In this document: positions 15,401 through 22,622 of the stretch, piece after piece
How the letters are laid out: each line of letters opens with the position of its first letter
Numbering within the stretch: the first letter of the stretch is position 1
Assembly: GCA_026000755.1 (NCBI GenBank)
Contig: BNZC01000018.1
Span: forward strand, 1-28,910
Length of the DNA stretch: 28,910 nucleotides
Reading direction: 5' to 3'
Source of the DNA: Clostridia bacterium
Lineage (GTDB): Bacteria > Bacillota > Clostridia > Lachnospirales > Lachnospiraceae
Program-made: the position numbers and the translations under genes
Notes under the pieces: model-generated
The model's input: the letters and a program-made list of their open reading frames with translations, nothing else
What the model was told of the DNA's origin: nothing
Databases searched by the model: none

Positions 15401-16632
15401 AAATCATATGGAATGAAATGAAAAAAATATGGAATTTGAAAAATATAATCATGATTATACTTTTGTCTACTATGTGTTATATTGTATTTTTACAATTCCA
15501 TATTAAGCATTATCCAAATGGACATCCGCAAGCAGAAACTCTTGCCTTATCTACCATGCTTACAGAAAAATATGGTTCTACCATAGAACCGGATGAATTT
15601 AACGAATTTCTACAGATGAGAGAAGAATTGGTAAAAGCGGCAGATCAAGCTATTGTAGAAAACTCCGACTTGGCGAAACGGGAAATAAAAAATTATGCGG
15701 AGTTACAGGAGTATGAAAATCGCTTATCTGATGAAAATGCAACATGGGAAGATCGAGAGGAATTACAAAAGATTATGAATGAGTTTTATAATCTTCCGGC
15801 AGATACCGGATCCGGTGTGACGGAATTTTATTCTGATTCAGAAAAAAAGAAATATGGATCCGATACACCAAAATTGGCTTATATGCTACCTGCTTTTGAT
15901 AACATTGTTGAAAAGTATGAAAATGGTGCAACTCATTTATTGCAAAGCGAAGCTCCCGCTATCTACCATAAGAGATGGAACGATATGATAAACACGGGAG
16001 AATGGAGAAGTCCTATTTGTTGGGAAGTAATCGAGAATACCACTCAGTATGCTCAAAATCTTGTTGCACTTCTTATGCTCTTATCACTTTTATGTTTTGC
16101 TCCTTTGCTAACATCAGACCGTGTCAGAAAAATTCATCTCTTACAGTATACGGCAAAACAGGGACGTAAGATAATAGGAAAGCAACTTCTGGCTGTTCTA
16201 ATTTCTTCTATCCTGCTTACTACAACCTTGTTTTTGGTCTTTGGAGGTATTTATGCACAAAACGATACACAATTGTTTTGGAATAATTATGTATCTTCCT
16301 TTAATGGCATGATGACATCAATTCCTCTAACATTTGGTCAGTATGTTATTGTAATTTGCATCATGATGTATCTGATGGGAATCGCTGTTTCTGTCGTTGC
16401 CTTTCTCTTATCAAGATTTGCTGCAAATTACATTGTCTTGCTTGCAGGTTTGATTCCTACCTTTGTGGTGAGTGTCATGCTTTGTGATAAACTGTTTTTC
16501 AATCCTTTGAATGGATTCAAAAATGGGATTGCCTTGTTTGATCCCATGGTTTGCGGAATTATATTGTTGGTTGTTGTAGTTGTGGGAGTGGGGGTTTTGG
16601 TAAGGGAAAGGAGAATTGATATTCTTGTCTAG
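15397..16632 (+). CDS. ABC-2-type permease (second of pair)
   Basis: 411 residues from ATG 15397. The frame is open upstream, but only this start matches the conserved MKIIWNEMKKI head and the ATGA overlap. The architecture matches the first permease: one N-terminal membrane segment (about 16-35), a ~180-residue soluble loop, then segments near 218-238, 262-285, 315-345, 350-372 and 385-408. LLTSDRVRKIHLLQYTAKQG before the third segment parallels the same loop in its partner. It ends the sigma/ABC operon and runs into a 66-bp tandem repeat before the convergent DUF952 gene. Confidence 0.85.
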   Translation: MKIIWNEMKKIWNLKNIIMIILLSTMCYIVFLQFHIKHYPNGHPQAETLALSTMLTEKYGSTIEPDEFNEFLQMREELVKAADQAIVENSDLAKREIKNYAELQEYENRLSDENATWEDREELQKIMNEFYNLPADTGSGVTEFYSDSEKKKYGSDTPKLAYMLPAFDNIVEKYENGATHLLQSEAPAIYHKRWNDMINTGEWRSPICWEVIENTTQYAQNLVALLMLLSLLCFAPLLTSDRVRKIHLLQYTAKQGRKIIGKQLLAVLISSILLTTTLFLVFGGIYAQNDTQLFWNNYVSSFNGMMTSIPLTFGQYVIVICIMMYLMGIAVSVVAFLLSRFAANYIVLLAGLIPTFVVSVMLCDKLFFNPLNGFKNGIALFDPMVCGIILLVVVVVGVGVLVRERRIDILV

Positions 16633-16763
16633 GTATTCCTTATCGTTACGGGTAAAATATTTTTGTTTTGAAAAAAACTTTGTAATTTGCTTACCGAGGT
16701 ATTCCTTATCGTTACGGGTAAAATATTTTTGTTTTGAAAAAAACCTTGTAATTTGCTTACTAG
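16631..16763. repeat. 66-bp tandem repeat between convergent genes
   Basis: Two nearly identical 66-base copies start AGGTATTCCTTATCGTTACG at 16631 and 16697. They differ at a T/C in the middle and at the last bases. The permease stop (16630-16632) overlaps the first base pairs. I could not trace the unit to either neighbouring gene. No strong hairpin was seen in it. Confidence 0.9.
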
Positions 16764-16783
16764 AAGATTTTGGCTGTAATCGG

Positions 16784-17140
16784 CTAATTTGATTTTGAGC
16801 TTTGCAATTCCGGATTCAGAATAAACGTTCCCTCTACATCTCTGAGAAAAGGCAGGACATTTACAACAGCACTTATATTTAACAAACCATAAATATGTGG
16901 GAATGCGATACCGGAACTTTCGTCGCATTCCCATTTTATTTCAGAGGAAATTTTTGTTGTATCAATACACAAAAGAACAAGTGAGTCTGTTATGTTTGCA
17001 AAATTTGGAGCGACAAGAGAAAATGTTTCCACTTCGGAACAATGGATAAATCCTTCTGTTGCTATATAGCTTTCGCCATAAAATGCTTTATTTTTATATG
17101 TTTCCCATGTTGTTTTTCTTAAGCAATGAATTATAATCAT
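16784..17140 (-). CDS. DUF952-family protein
   Basis: 118 residues from ATG 17140, or 120 from TTG 17146; CGGAG lies a suitable distance from either. The family pattern is clear: an opening Ile-rich strand then W (TTWETYKNKAFYGE), GFIHCSEVETF, ITDSLVLLCIDTTK, KWE, FPHIYGLLNISAVVNVLPFL. DUF952 proteins are small, cytosolic and of unproven function, with some structural likeness to ADP-ribosyltransferase folds. It points away from the sigma/ABC operon and stands alone between two repeat arrays. Confidence 0.85.
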   Translation of the reverse strand: MIIIHCLRKTTWETYKNKAFYGESYIATEGFIHCSEVETFSLVAPNFANITDSLVLLCIDTTKISSEIKWECDESSGIAFPHIYGLLNISAVVNVLPFLRDVEGTFILNPELQSSKSN

Positions 17141-17157
17141 TTTCAAATTTCTCCGAT

Positions 17158-17340
17158 TTATTATTTTTCTGAATCTTTGATTTCACAAAATTAACGAATG
17201 ACTTATCAATGAAATGAGTAACAAGAAAACTAAATTTTTATTTTTTCTGAATCCTGGTTTTACAAAATTAACGAATAACTTATCAATGAAATGAGTAATA
17301 AGAAAACTGAATTTTTATTTTTTCTGGAGTCTTGATTTCA
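17158..17340. repeat. 3'-end echoes of the TMEM175-like gene (77-78-bp period)
   Basis: Downstream of the minus-strand gene are two further copies of its last ~75 bases, aligned at 17185, 17262 and (real gene) 17340. Read on the minus strand the nearer copy gives FIDKLFVNFVKPGFRKNK against the true end FIDEPIVDFVKSRLQKK. The copies are diverged by substitutions but remain recognisable. They fill the gap to the DUF952 gene. Confidence 0.8.
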
Positions 17341-17929
17341 CAAAATCAACAATTGGTTCATCAATGAATAGCAAGAAAAAAGCATAGAGTGCATTTTCTG
17401 ATGGTACAATAATAATGATAATAACGATAACAATTAAAGTAATAAAAGTTACCCACCTATGATGAAAGGATACTTCTGTTTTTTCTAAAGCTTCTTCGTA
17501 TTTTATAATATGAGCATAGATACATTGTAAGAGTAGCATATTTACAAATAAGAGTGCAATGTAAAATAATATATTCTCTCTCAAATATTTGCCGGCAACT
17601 GCTTGTGTGGCAAAAGGAATGCAAACAATGGTAAGCAACCAGAATGTATTTAAGCGAGCAACGAAGCCATCGGCTAAGACAATGCATTCAAAAAGTCTTC
17701 GATGAGCACTCCAGAGTTTCATGATAACAATGAAGCTTAGAGTAAAAGCTGCTACAGTAGAAAGATTCTCCTTTAATAATATGAATACACTTATCGATTC
17801 CTTAAGGGAATTATATTCAATTGCTAAATCTGTTAGCGGGATAATCAGCAATGTTAATGCAATGGCAACAACCGCATCTGAAAAAAATGTAAGGCGTTCA
17901 AGACCTTTTTCTGATATGATATTTTTCAT
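17315..17929 (-). CDS. TMEM175 (DUF1211)-family channel-like membrane protein
   Basis: 204 residues. The family signature follows the start (GLERLTFFSDAVVAIALTLL, matching the R-x3-FSD-x2-VAIA-TLL pattern of TMEM175). The second hallmark is FIVIMKLWSAHRRLF near residues 65-80. About six membrane segments follow, two of them very hydrophobic (VTFITLIVIVIIIIIV). Bacterial TMEM175 proteins form potassium-permeable channels, so that role is likely here. Start ATG 17929 has AGGAG about 10 bases upstream. It is transcribed alone, with the palindromic mobile-like element just upstream (17968). Confidence 0.87.
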   Translation of the reverse strand: MKNIISEKGLERLTFFSDAVVAIALTLLIIPLTDLAIEYNSLKESISVFILLKENLSTVAAFTLSFIVIMKLWSAHRRLFECIVLADGFVARLNTFWLLTIVCIPFATQAVAGKYLRENILFYIALLFVNMLLLQCIYAHIIKYEEALEKTEVSFHHRWVTFITLIVIVIIIIIVPSENALYAFFLLFIDEPIVDFVKSRLQKK

Positions 17930-17967
17930 GAAATCAAATCTCCTGTTTTTGTATTAGTGCAAAGGAT

Positions 17968-18179
17968 GTTACTATTCACAGTTCCTGTGAAAGCAACAAT
18001 TATGCACGGGACACCTTACCGGAGGGTCTGCCCCAGCGAAGCGAGGGTACAAAGAACGTTCGGTAAGTATCGCCCTAAAGTACAGGGCTTAATCGCAAAA
18101 AAGTGCGATTTGGCGCATGATTTAATCGGGTTTTTCTTCGAAAAACGCCTCTCGGAACGGTTCAACCGTGAATAGTAAC
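17968..18179. mobile_element. MITE-like element (212 bp) with 12-bp terminal inverted repeats and 8-bp flanking direct repeats
   Basis: The ends are a perfect inverted pair, GTTACTATTCAC (17968-17979) and GTGAATAGTAAC (18168-18179). The sequence CAAAGGAT occurs directly outside both ends (17960-17967 and 18180-18187), as a target-site duplication would. The interior has hairpins (TTACCGGA/TTCGGTAA-like, ATCGCA/TGCGAT) and the shared core CCCAGCGAAGCGAGG (18032-18046). No ORF large enough for a transposase is present, so it would be non-autonomous. Confidence 0.8.
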
Positions 18180-18287
18180 CAAAGGATACCGCTTAATGAG
18201 TAGGTTTTACAGTACACTAGTAAAATACATTACTTCCGATAAAATCCATTATAACATTAAAAAAACAAAAAATCAAATATGCCTTTT

Positions 18288-18402
18288 TATAGCGGCTTAA
18301 CTTTTATTAGACTGCTTGTTAAGTTGCTATAGCGACTTCGCTTCGCTGGGTCAGACCCTGATTTCCTAAATCTGCCCGAAATTATATTTCGGACAGATTT
18401 TA
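18288..18402. repeat. Two hairpins with a reversed copy of the shared core
   Basis: TATAGCGGCTTAAC (18288-18301) pairs with GTTAAGTTGCTATA (18318-18331), allowing two G-U pairs. It is followed by the inverted core CGCTTCGCTGGGTCAGACCC (18339-18358). A second stem, AAATCTG-CCGAAAT with its complement, covers about 18370-18402 and ends in TTTT, so it could terminate transcripts. Nothing else was recognised in 18188-18498. Confidence 0.6.
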
Positions 18403-18498
18403 ATCAAAGCACTATATAATCGAGTCATAAGTTATTTTTGTTGCCGAAGGCCTAAATCCTAGAAGTTAAAAGTTTTTTGTAATTTTTGAAATTTTCTC

Positions 18499-18527
18499 TT
18501 GACATATAGTGTGGTACACTATATAAT
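18499..18527 (+). promoter_or_regulatory. Consensus promoter with palindromic operator for padR
   Basis: TTGACA (18499-18504), a 17-base spacer and TATAAT (18522-18527) are both perfect. The spacer is nearly filled by a perfect palindrome, TATAGTGT-GGT-ACACTATA (18505-18523), which overlaps the -10. A dimeric repressor bound there would block RNA polymerase, so the adjacent PadR protein probably represses itself and the downstream membrane gene. Confidence 0.85.
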
Positions 18528-18606
18528 GTGTATACAAGTATATAAACAATGCTATAACTTATCAGAAAGTTTCAACAGGAACTTTTGGTAAAAAGGGAGG
18601 TGATGA

Positions 18607-18942
18607 ATGTTGGAAAAAGAAGAGATTCTATCGAGTTTTTTATTGGAGCTACGTCGTGGAACGATTACCATCTGTGTATTAGCAAATCTAAAAGAAGCAA
18701 AATACGGATACAGCTTAATTGCAGATTTATCTGATACAGGTATATCAATTGAGGCCAATACTCTATACCCTCTTTTGCGGCGATTGGAGGGTCAGGGTCT
18801 GCTTGAAAGTTCGTGGAATACAGGCGGGGCAAAACCACGTAAATATTACATAACGACAGATTTCGGCAGAGAGATGTTAGCAGTATTGAAACAACATTGG
18901 CTTTCTACTGCACAAAACATGGAAAGGATTTTGGAGGATTAA
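18607..18942 (+). CDS. PadR-family transcriptional repressor
   Basis: 111 residues: a winged helix-turn-helix with the PadR pattern LLELRRGTITICVLANLKEA, KYGYSLIADLSDTGISIEAN, TLYPLLRRLEGQGLLESSW and PRKYYITTDFGREML, then a short C-terminal helix for dimerisation. GGGAGG lies 6 bases before ATG 18607. The HAAS-domain gene starts 67 bases after it with a small hairpin (AGGAAGT/ACTTCCT, 18964-18983) between. PadR proteins often control a neighbouring membrane gene and respond to small molecules or envelope stress; the ligand here is unknown. Confidence 0.93.
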   Translation: MLEKEEILSSFLLELRRGTITICVLANLKEAKYGYSLIADLSDTGISIEANTLYPLLRRLEGQGLLESSWNTGGAKPRKYYITTDFGREMLAVLKQHWLSTAQNMERILED

Positions 18943-19009
18943 CGGAGTTACTATTGTTGATATAGGAAGTGTTCTTTACTTCCTGTAATATTAGGAGGAT
19001 GAAAAGAGG

Positions 19010-20011
19010 ATGAAAACTGATTTGATTGAACGTTATATTTATGCTGTTGCTCGCCACCTGCCATCTAAGTTACGGTCTGATGTGGAAAAAGAATTAGATA
19101 GTTTGATTGCAGATATGTTGACAGAACGCTGTGGAGATGTTTTGCCCACGGAAAAAGATATAAGGATTGTTTTGACGGAACTTGGTATGCCGGAAGAATT
19201 AGCCGCAAAGTATAGCGGAGAGGAAAACAAGGCACTTATTAGCGGACATTATTTTTTACAATATAAGCAGATTTTAACGATTGTCTTGCCTATTATAGCG
19301 GCGGTGACTTTGATTTCCAGTATTATACAGGTTTTCGCGGAATGGGGAAAAGAATCGGCTTATGATCTTATCTTTCAAAAAGTGATCGTACAAACAATCG
19401 GTGGGGCAATAGGAGGAGTGGTTTGGGCATTTGCAGTTATCACAATTATTTTCGCCGTCGTTGAACGTAAAAAATGGAAAGTCGATGATGGAGATATAGA
19501 TTTGGATCTTCCTCCTTTGCCGAAAAATAAGGCGGAAATAAAAAAGCATGAAGTGATTATTGGTATGGTGTTTTCTGTGATCGGAACGATTGTCTTTCTT
19601 GGTTTTACACGAATCTTTGCAGTGAAGATTGCACTTGATGGAGGATGGATTCCCATTTTTGATTCACTTGTTATTCGACAGTTTTGGATATTTTTTATTC
19701 TTGCTATGGTTTTGAGTATAGTAAAAGAATCTCTAAAATTGATAGATGGACGGTATACCAAACGGATTGTCATTGTCACGATTCTTTGTAATGTCATTGC
19801 CGGAATTGGAGCCGTGATAGTTTTTTGGAACGGAAACATATTAAATTCTGAATTTGTGAATCAAATGAAAATAGTGCTTGGTGAGAATGCTCAGAATGCT
19901 TTTGGATTCTTTCATAATTTTAATCGTTTTCTTTTGGGGATGATATTTCTTGTGATGATTTGTGAATCAATAGGTGTTGCATGGAAGGCATGGAAGTATA
20001 ATAAAGATTAG
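19010..20011 (+). CDS. HAAS-domain membrane protein
   Basis: 333 residues. The N-terminal ~75 residues form the helical HAAS-type signalling domain (IERYIYAVARHLPSKLRSDV, EKELDSLIADML, then ELGMPEELAAKYSG). About six membrane segments follow (near 88-110, 122-148, 180-202, 220-240, 250-272 and 300-322). HAAS proteins are commonly encoded directly after a PadR regulator, and this pair follows that rule, but their output is unknown. ATG 19010 has AGGAGG upstream (18993-18998). A strong terminator closes the two-gene operon at 20049. Confidence 0.85.
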   Translation: MKTDLIERYIYAVARHLPSKLRSDVEKELDSLIADMLTERCGDVLPTEKDIRIVLTELGMPEELAAKYSGEENKALISGHYFLQYKQILTIVLPIIAAVTLISSIIQVFAEWGKESAYDLIFQKVIVQTIGGAIGGVVWAFAVITIIFAVVERKKWKVDDGDIDLDLPPLPKNKAEIKKHEVIIGMVFSVIGTIVFLGFTRIFAVKIALDGGWIPIFDSLVIRQFWIFFILAMVLSIVKESLKLIDGRYTKRIVIVTILCNVIAGIGAVIVFWNGNILNSEFVNQMKIVLGENAQNAFGFFHNFNRFLLGMIFLVMICESIGVAWKAWKYNKD

Positions 20012-20048
20012 GAGCAAATAAAATCAAGAATAGTTTTATTTGATTGAT

Positions 20049-20088
20049 AGGATAAAAGGACAGAGCTTTCTGTTCTTTTATCCTTTTT
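20049..20088 (+). terminator. Rho-independent terminator of the padR operon
   Basis: GGATAAAAG-ACAGA pairs with TCTGT-CTTTTATCC around a short AGCTT-like loop, followed by TTTTT. The long stem has a single internal mismatch and lies 38 bases after the HAAS gene stop. Confidence 0.9.
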
Positions 20089-20110
20089 AACAAATGTCAT
20101 TGGAATCATA

Positions 20111-20168
20111 ACGAATGTCATGAGCAGTCGCAACGAATGTCACGAGCAGTCGCAACGAATGTCATGAG
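20111..20168. repeat. 22-bp tandem repeats near parS
   Basis: The unit ACGAATGTCATGAGCAGTCG plus CA repeats with a 22-base period at 20111, 20133 (one T to C change) and 20155 (partial). It lies between the padR operon terminator and the parS sites. No function is evident; it could be a protein-binding array or a simple tandem duplication. Confidence 0.85.
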
Positions 20169-20193
20169 TTTTTTAGCGAATATCACAAATGTA

Positions 20194-20227
20194 TTTTTCC
20201 AATGTTTCACGTGAAACATTGGAAAAA
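20194..20227. promoter_or_regulatory. parS: parS site 1 within a 34-bp perfect palindrome
   Basis: TGTTTCACGTGAAACA (20203-20218) matches the universal bacterial parS consensus exactly; it is the ParB/Spo0J loading site. Symmetry extends to 17 bases on each side of the centre, with CCAA/TTGG and T/A runs added. This would also allow a hairpin with a T-run, so it could double as a terminator. It lies about 475 bases before parA. Confidence 0.95.
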
Positions 20228-20307
20228 AGTAAAAAGTTATCAATATATTGTTTTGCTGAAAAAGAAAAAAGCAAAAACGATACAAGATGTAGTTCTATAA
20301 GTAAAAA

Positions 20308-20323
20308 TGTTTCACGTGAAACG
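20308..20323. promoter_or_regulatory. parS: parS site 2
   Basis: TGTTTCACGTGAAACG matches 15 of 16 consensus positions and lies 105 bases from site 1. Two sites this close suggest an origin-proximal centromere cluster served by the adjacent parA-parB genes. Confidence 0.93.
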
Positions 20324-20361
20324 TTTTGGCACTTTTACCAATGGTAAAGATAGATGATATG

Positions 20362-20370
20362 TGATATAAT
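20362..20370 (+). promoter_or_regulatory. Extended -10 promoter candidate for parA-parB
   Basis: TGATATAAT (20362-20370) is a full extended -10 element with a poor -35. A second TGATATAAT lies at 20519-20527. Either would transcribe parA with a leader of roughly 320 or 160 bases. The leader between 20371 and 20692 has no recognised riboswitch or ORF. Confidence 0.5.
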
Positions 20371-20692
20371 AACATAGTTACAGTTCACATCCAATCACAT
20401 CTAGTTGAGTTAGAAACAAGATACGAATGAGTTCTGAATGAATTTCTGCAAAAGTGAGATGTGAAAGTAGGTGATTGTGAATATAACGGTAGGTTCAATT
20501 AAGTGGCAGTTTTCCAAATGATATAATAATAAGTAAGGCTTCGAATTGCCTGTTTCCTGTAATTTGTGTGTAATTTGTTTCTGTGAACGGCAAAGCTATG
20601 AACAGTAATGATGAAAGGGTTTTAACAAAAGAAAAAAATACAATGAAACAAGAAAGAACAAGTAATAAGAAAATATCAAGAAAGGAGATACT

Positions 20693-21460
20693 ATGGGAAG
20701 AATTATTGCGATTGCAAATCAAAAAGGTGGTGTGGGTAAAACGACTACTGCAATTAATCTTTCTGCTTGTTTGGCAGAAGCGGGCAAAAAGGTTTTGGTT
20801 ATTGATTTGGATCCACAGGGAAATACAACCAGTGGCTTAGGCATTGATAAAAACACGATGACAAATACCATCTATGAACTAATACTAGGCGAATGTACGG
20901 TTCGTGAAAGTATACACAAAACAGGAATTGAACACTTGATGCTGATTCCTTCAAACGTAAATTTGGCGGGAGCGGAGATTGAGTTGTTAGGAGCATCGAA
21001 CAAAGAATACATTGTAAAAAACGAAATTGATTATGTGCAAGAAGATTTTGAATTTATTATAATTGATTGTCCACCGTCCTTAAATATGCTTACAATCAAT
21101 GCCATGACGACAGCGAATACAGTGTTAGTTCCAATTCAATGTGAGTATTATGCACTGGAGGGTTTGAGTCAGTTGATTCACACCATCAATCTGGTACAGA
21201 AAAGATTAAATCCGGATCTTATTTTGGAGGGTGTTGTATTTACTATGTATGATGCCAGAACAAATCTATCCTTACAAGTCGTAGAAAATGTAAAGAACAA
21301 TCTGGACACGATGATATACAAAACAATTATACCAAGGAATATACGATTGGCAGAAGCACCCAGTCATGGAAAACCGATTAATTTATATGATGGGAAATCG
21401 GCGGGAGCAGAAAGTTATCGTTTGTTGGCAAAAGAAGTAATTGAAAGGAAAGCAGTATAA
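20693..21460 (+). CDS. parA: Chromosome-partitioning ATPase ParA/Soj
   Basis: 255 residues with the deviant Walker A KGGVGKTTTAIN (about 10-21), VIDLDPQGNTTSGLG (A' region, about 38-52) and Walker B IIIDCPPSLNML (about 120-131). It binds DNA in its ATP form and is released by ParB, moving and organising the origin region; in Firmicutes Soj also affects DnaA. Start ATG 20693 follows AAAGGAG. parB follows after a 151-base stretch made of two duplicated gene-junction copies. The closeness of two parS sites identifies a chromosomal system. Confidence 0.96.
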   Translation: MGRIIAIANQKGGVGKTTTAINLSACLAEAGKKVLVIDLDPQGNTTSGLGIDKNTMTNTIYELILGECTVRESIHKTGIEHLMLIPSNVNLAGAEIELLGASNKEYIVKNEIDYVQEDFEFIIIDCPPSLNMLTINAMTTANTVLVPIQCEYYALEGLSQLIHTINLVQKRLNPDLILEGVVFTMYDARTNLSLQVVENVKNNLDTMIYKTIIPRNIRLAEAPSHGKPINLYDGKSAGAESYRLLAKEVIERKAV

Positions 21461-21611
21461 TATGAGGTTGAGAAAAAATTAGACCGTTTGATTGCAAATA
21501 AAATCAAAGAAACAATCGAAAGAAAAGCAGTATAGAACGGATTGGGAAAAGAGATAGGTAGATTGATTACGGATAAAATTGAAGAAGTAATCGAAAGAAA
21601 GGCGGTATAAA
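21461..21611 (+). repeat. Two 75-bp junction copies between parA and parB
   Basis: After the ParA end (KEVIERKAV, stop 21458-21460) the same frame continues through two units that each end with a near-identical tail and stop: KETIERKAV (stop 21533-21535) and EEVIERKAV (stop 21608-21610), exactly 75 bases apart. Each unit begins with a version of the ParB head: KKLDRLIANKI and GLGKEIGRLITDKI, compared with ParB GLGKGLDSLITDKI. So the units join the ParB head to the ParA tail. The start codons are decayed; a TTG remains in the second unit. Confidence 0.9.
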
Positions 21612-22484
21612 ATGGGATTGGGAAAAGGATTGGGAAAAGGATTAGACAGTCTGATTACGGATAAAATTGGAGATAAATCAACGGAGGGGGGAGGAAAACA
21701 GTTTGTAGATATTGCAAAAGTAGAACCGAACAAGGAACAGCCCAGAAAACACTTCGAGGAAGATTCTATTTTAGAGTTGTCCGAATCCATTAAGAAACAT
21801 GGTATTCTACAGCCACTTTTGGTACAGGATAAAGGGGAATACTATGAAATTATTTCGGGAGAGAGGAGATGGCGGGCAGCAAAGAAAGCGAGTTTGTCAA
21901 AGGTACCGGTTATCATTTTGAAAGATTTGACACCGCAGGAAATTGTAGAAATCTCTTTGGTGGAAAATCTGCAAAGAGAAGATCTAAATCCCATTGAAGA
22001 AGCACTAGGATACAAACGCTTGTTGGATGAATTTAATTACAAACATGATGAAATAGCAGAAGGTGTTTCAAAATCCAGAACAGCCATTACCAATTCCCTC
22101 CGATTGCTTAAGCTTTATGGGAATGTACAAGAGATGGTGATTGAAGATAAGCTTTCCATGGGACATGCCAGAGCTTTGCTTGGGATTGAGGAAGAAGATA
22201 AACAGTATGCCATTGCCCAGAAGATTTTTGACGAAAAATTGAGCGTAAGGGAAACCGAAAAGCTAATCAAGAAGATGCAAAATCAAAAAAAAGAAGAAGG
22301 AAGAAAAAAAGAAGAAAGTGCCTTAGATGTTGTCTATCAAGACATTGAGCAAAACTTAAAAAACATTATAGGAACAAAGGTTTCGATTCATCAGAAAGAT
22401 CATGAAAAGGGAAAGATAGAGATAGAGTATTATAGCAGGGAAGAATTTGAACGAATTGTAGACTTGTTCCGTTCTATGCACTGA
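21612..22484 (+). CDS. parB: Chromosome-partitioning protein ParB/Spo0J (CTPase, parS-binding)
   Basis: 290 residues. The head GLGKGLGKGLDSLI is the usual ParA-contacting peptide, here with the GLGK unit doubled. The ParB/Srx-fold CTP-binding region has EQPRKHF and GERRWRAAKKA (about 36-95). The helix-turn-helix KHDEIAEGVSKSRTAITNSL (about 140-165) reads parS, and GHARALLGIE follows. The C-terminal dimer domain ends IVDLFRSMH. ATG 21612 follows AAAGGCGG. The last 13 codons are echoed once downstream. Confidence 0.96.
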   Translation: MGLGKGLGKGLDSLITDKIGDKSTEGGGKQFVDIAKVEPNKEQPRKHFEEDSILELSESIKKHGILQPLLVQDKGEYYEIISGERRWRAAKKASLSKVPVIILKDLTPQEIVEISLVENLQREDLNPIEEALGYKRLLDEFNYKHDEIAEGVSKSRTAITNSLRLLKLYGNVQEMVIEDKLSMGHARALLGIEEEDKQYAIAQKIFDEKLSVRETEKLIKKMQNQKKEEGRKKEESALDVVYQDIEQNLKNIIGTKVSIHQKDHEKGKIEIEYYSREEFERIVDLFRSMH

Positions 22485-22606
22485 TATAGATACAACAGAA
22501 CGGATTGTGGATTTATTCCGTTCTATACACTAATACAAATATAACACAGAATCATAAAATACAGAAAGGAAAATATCAATGTTTATGTTGCGCTTCACAT
22601 AAACAT
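22485..22606 (+). repeat. ParB tail echo and a leader hairpin before the DUF4446 gene
   Basis: A second version of the parB end (TERIVDLFRSIH then TAA 22531-22533) lies 49 bases after the real one (ERIVDLFRSMH, stop at 22484). Further on, ATGTTTATGT (22579-22588) pairs perfectly with ACATAAACAT (22597-22606) across an 8-base loop, 16 bases before the next start codon. Confidence 0.8.
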
Positions 22607-22622
22607 ATGATACGAGGAAAAA

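Noticed and set aside
16629..16934. Minus-strand ORF with repeated KLQ-FFQNKNILPVTIRNT
   Set aside because: Its first part is the wrong frame of the DUF952 gene and its repeats come from the 66-bp tandem DNA repeat; there is no ribosome site.
17957..18175. 72-codon plus-strand ORF
   Set aside because: It spans the MITE-like element, has no ribosome site, and its sequence is made of hairpin arms.
19375..19839. Minus-strand ORF of 154 codons
   Set aside because: It is antisense to the HAAS-domain membrane protein. Its odd I/T/R/P composition is typical of a shadow frame.
20111..20168. CRISPR array
   Set aside because: The 22-bp units are contiguous with no spacers, and no cas genes are present.
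20583..20840. 85-codon ORF overlapping the parA start
   Set aside because: It runs out of frame into parA, which has strong motifs and a better ribosome site.
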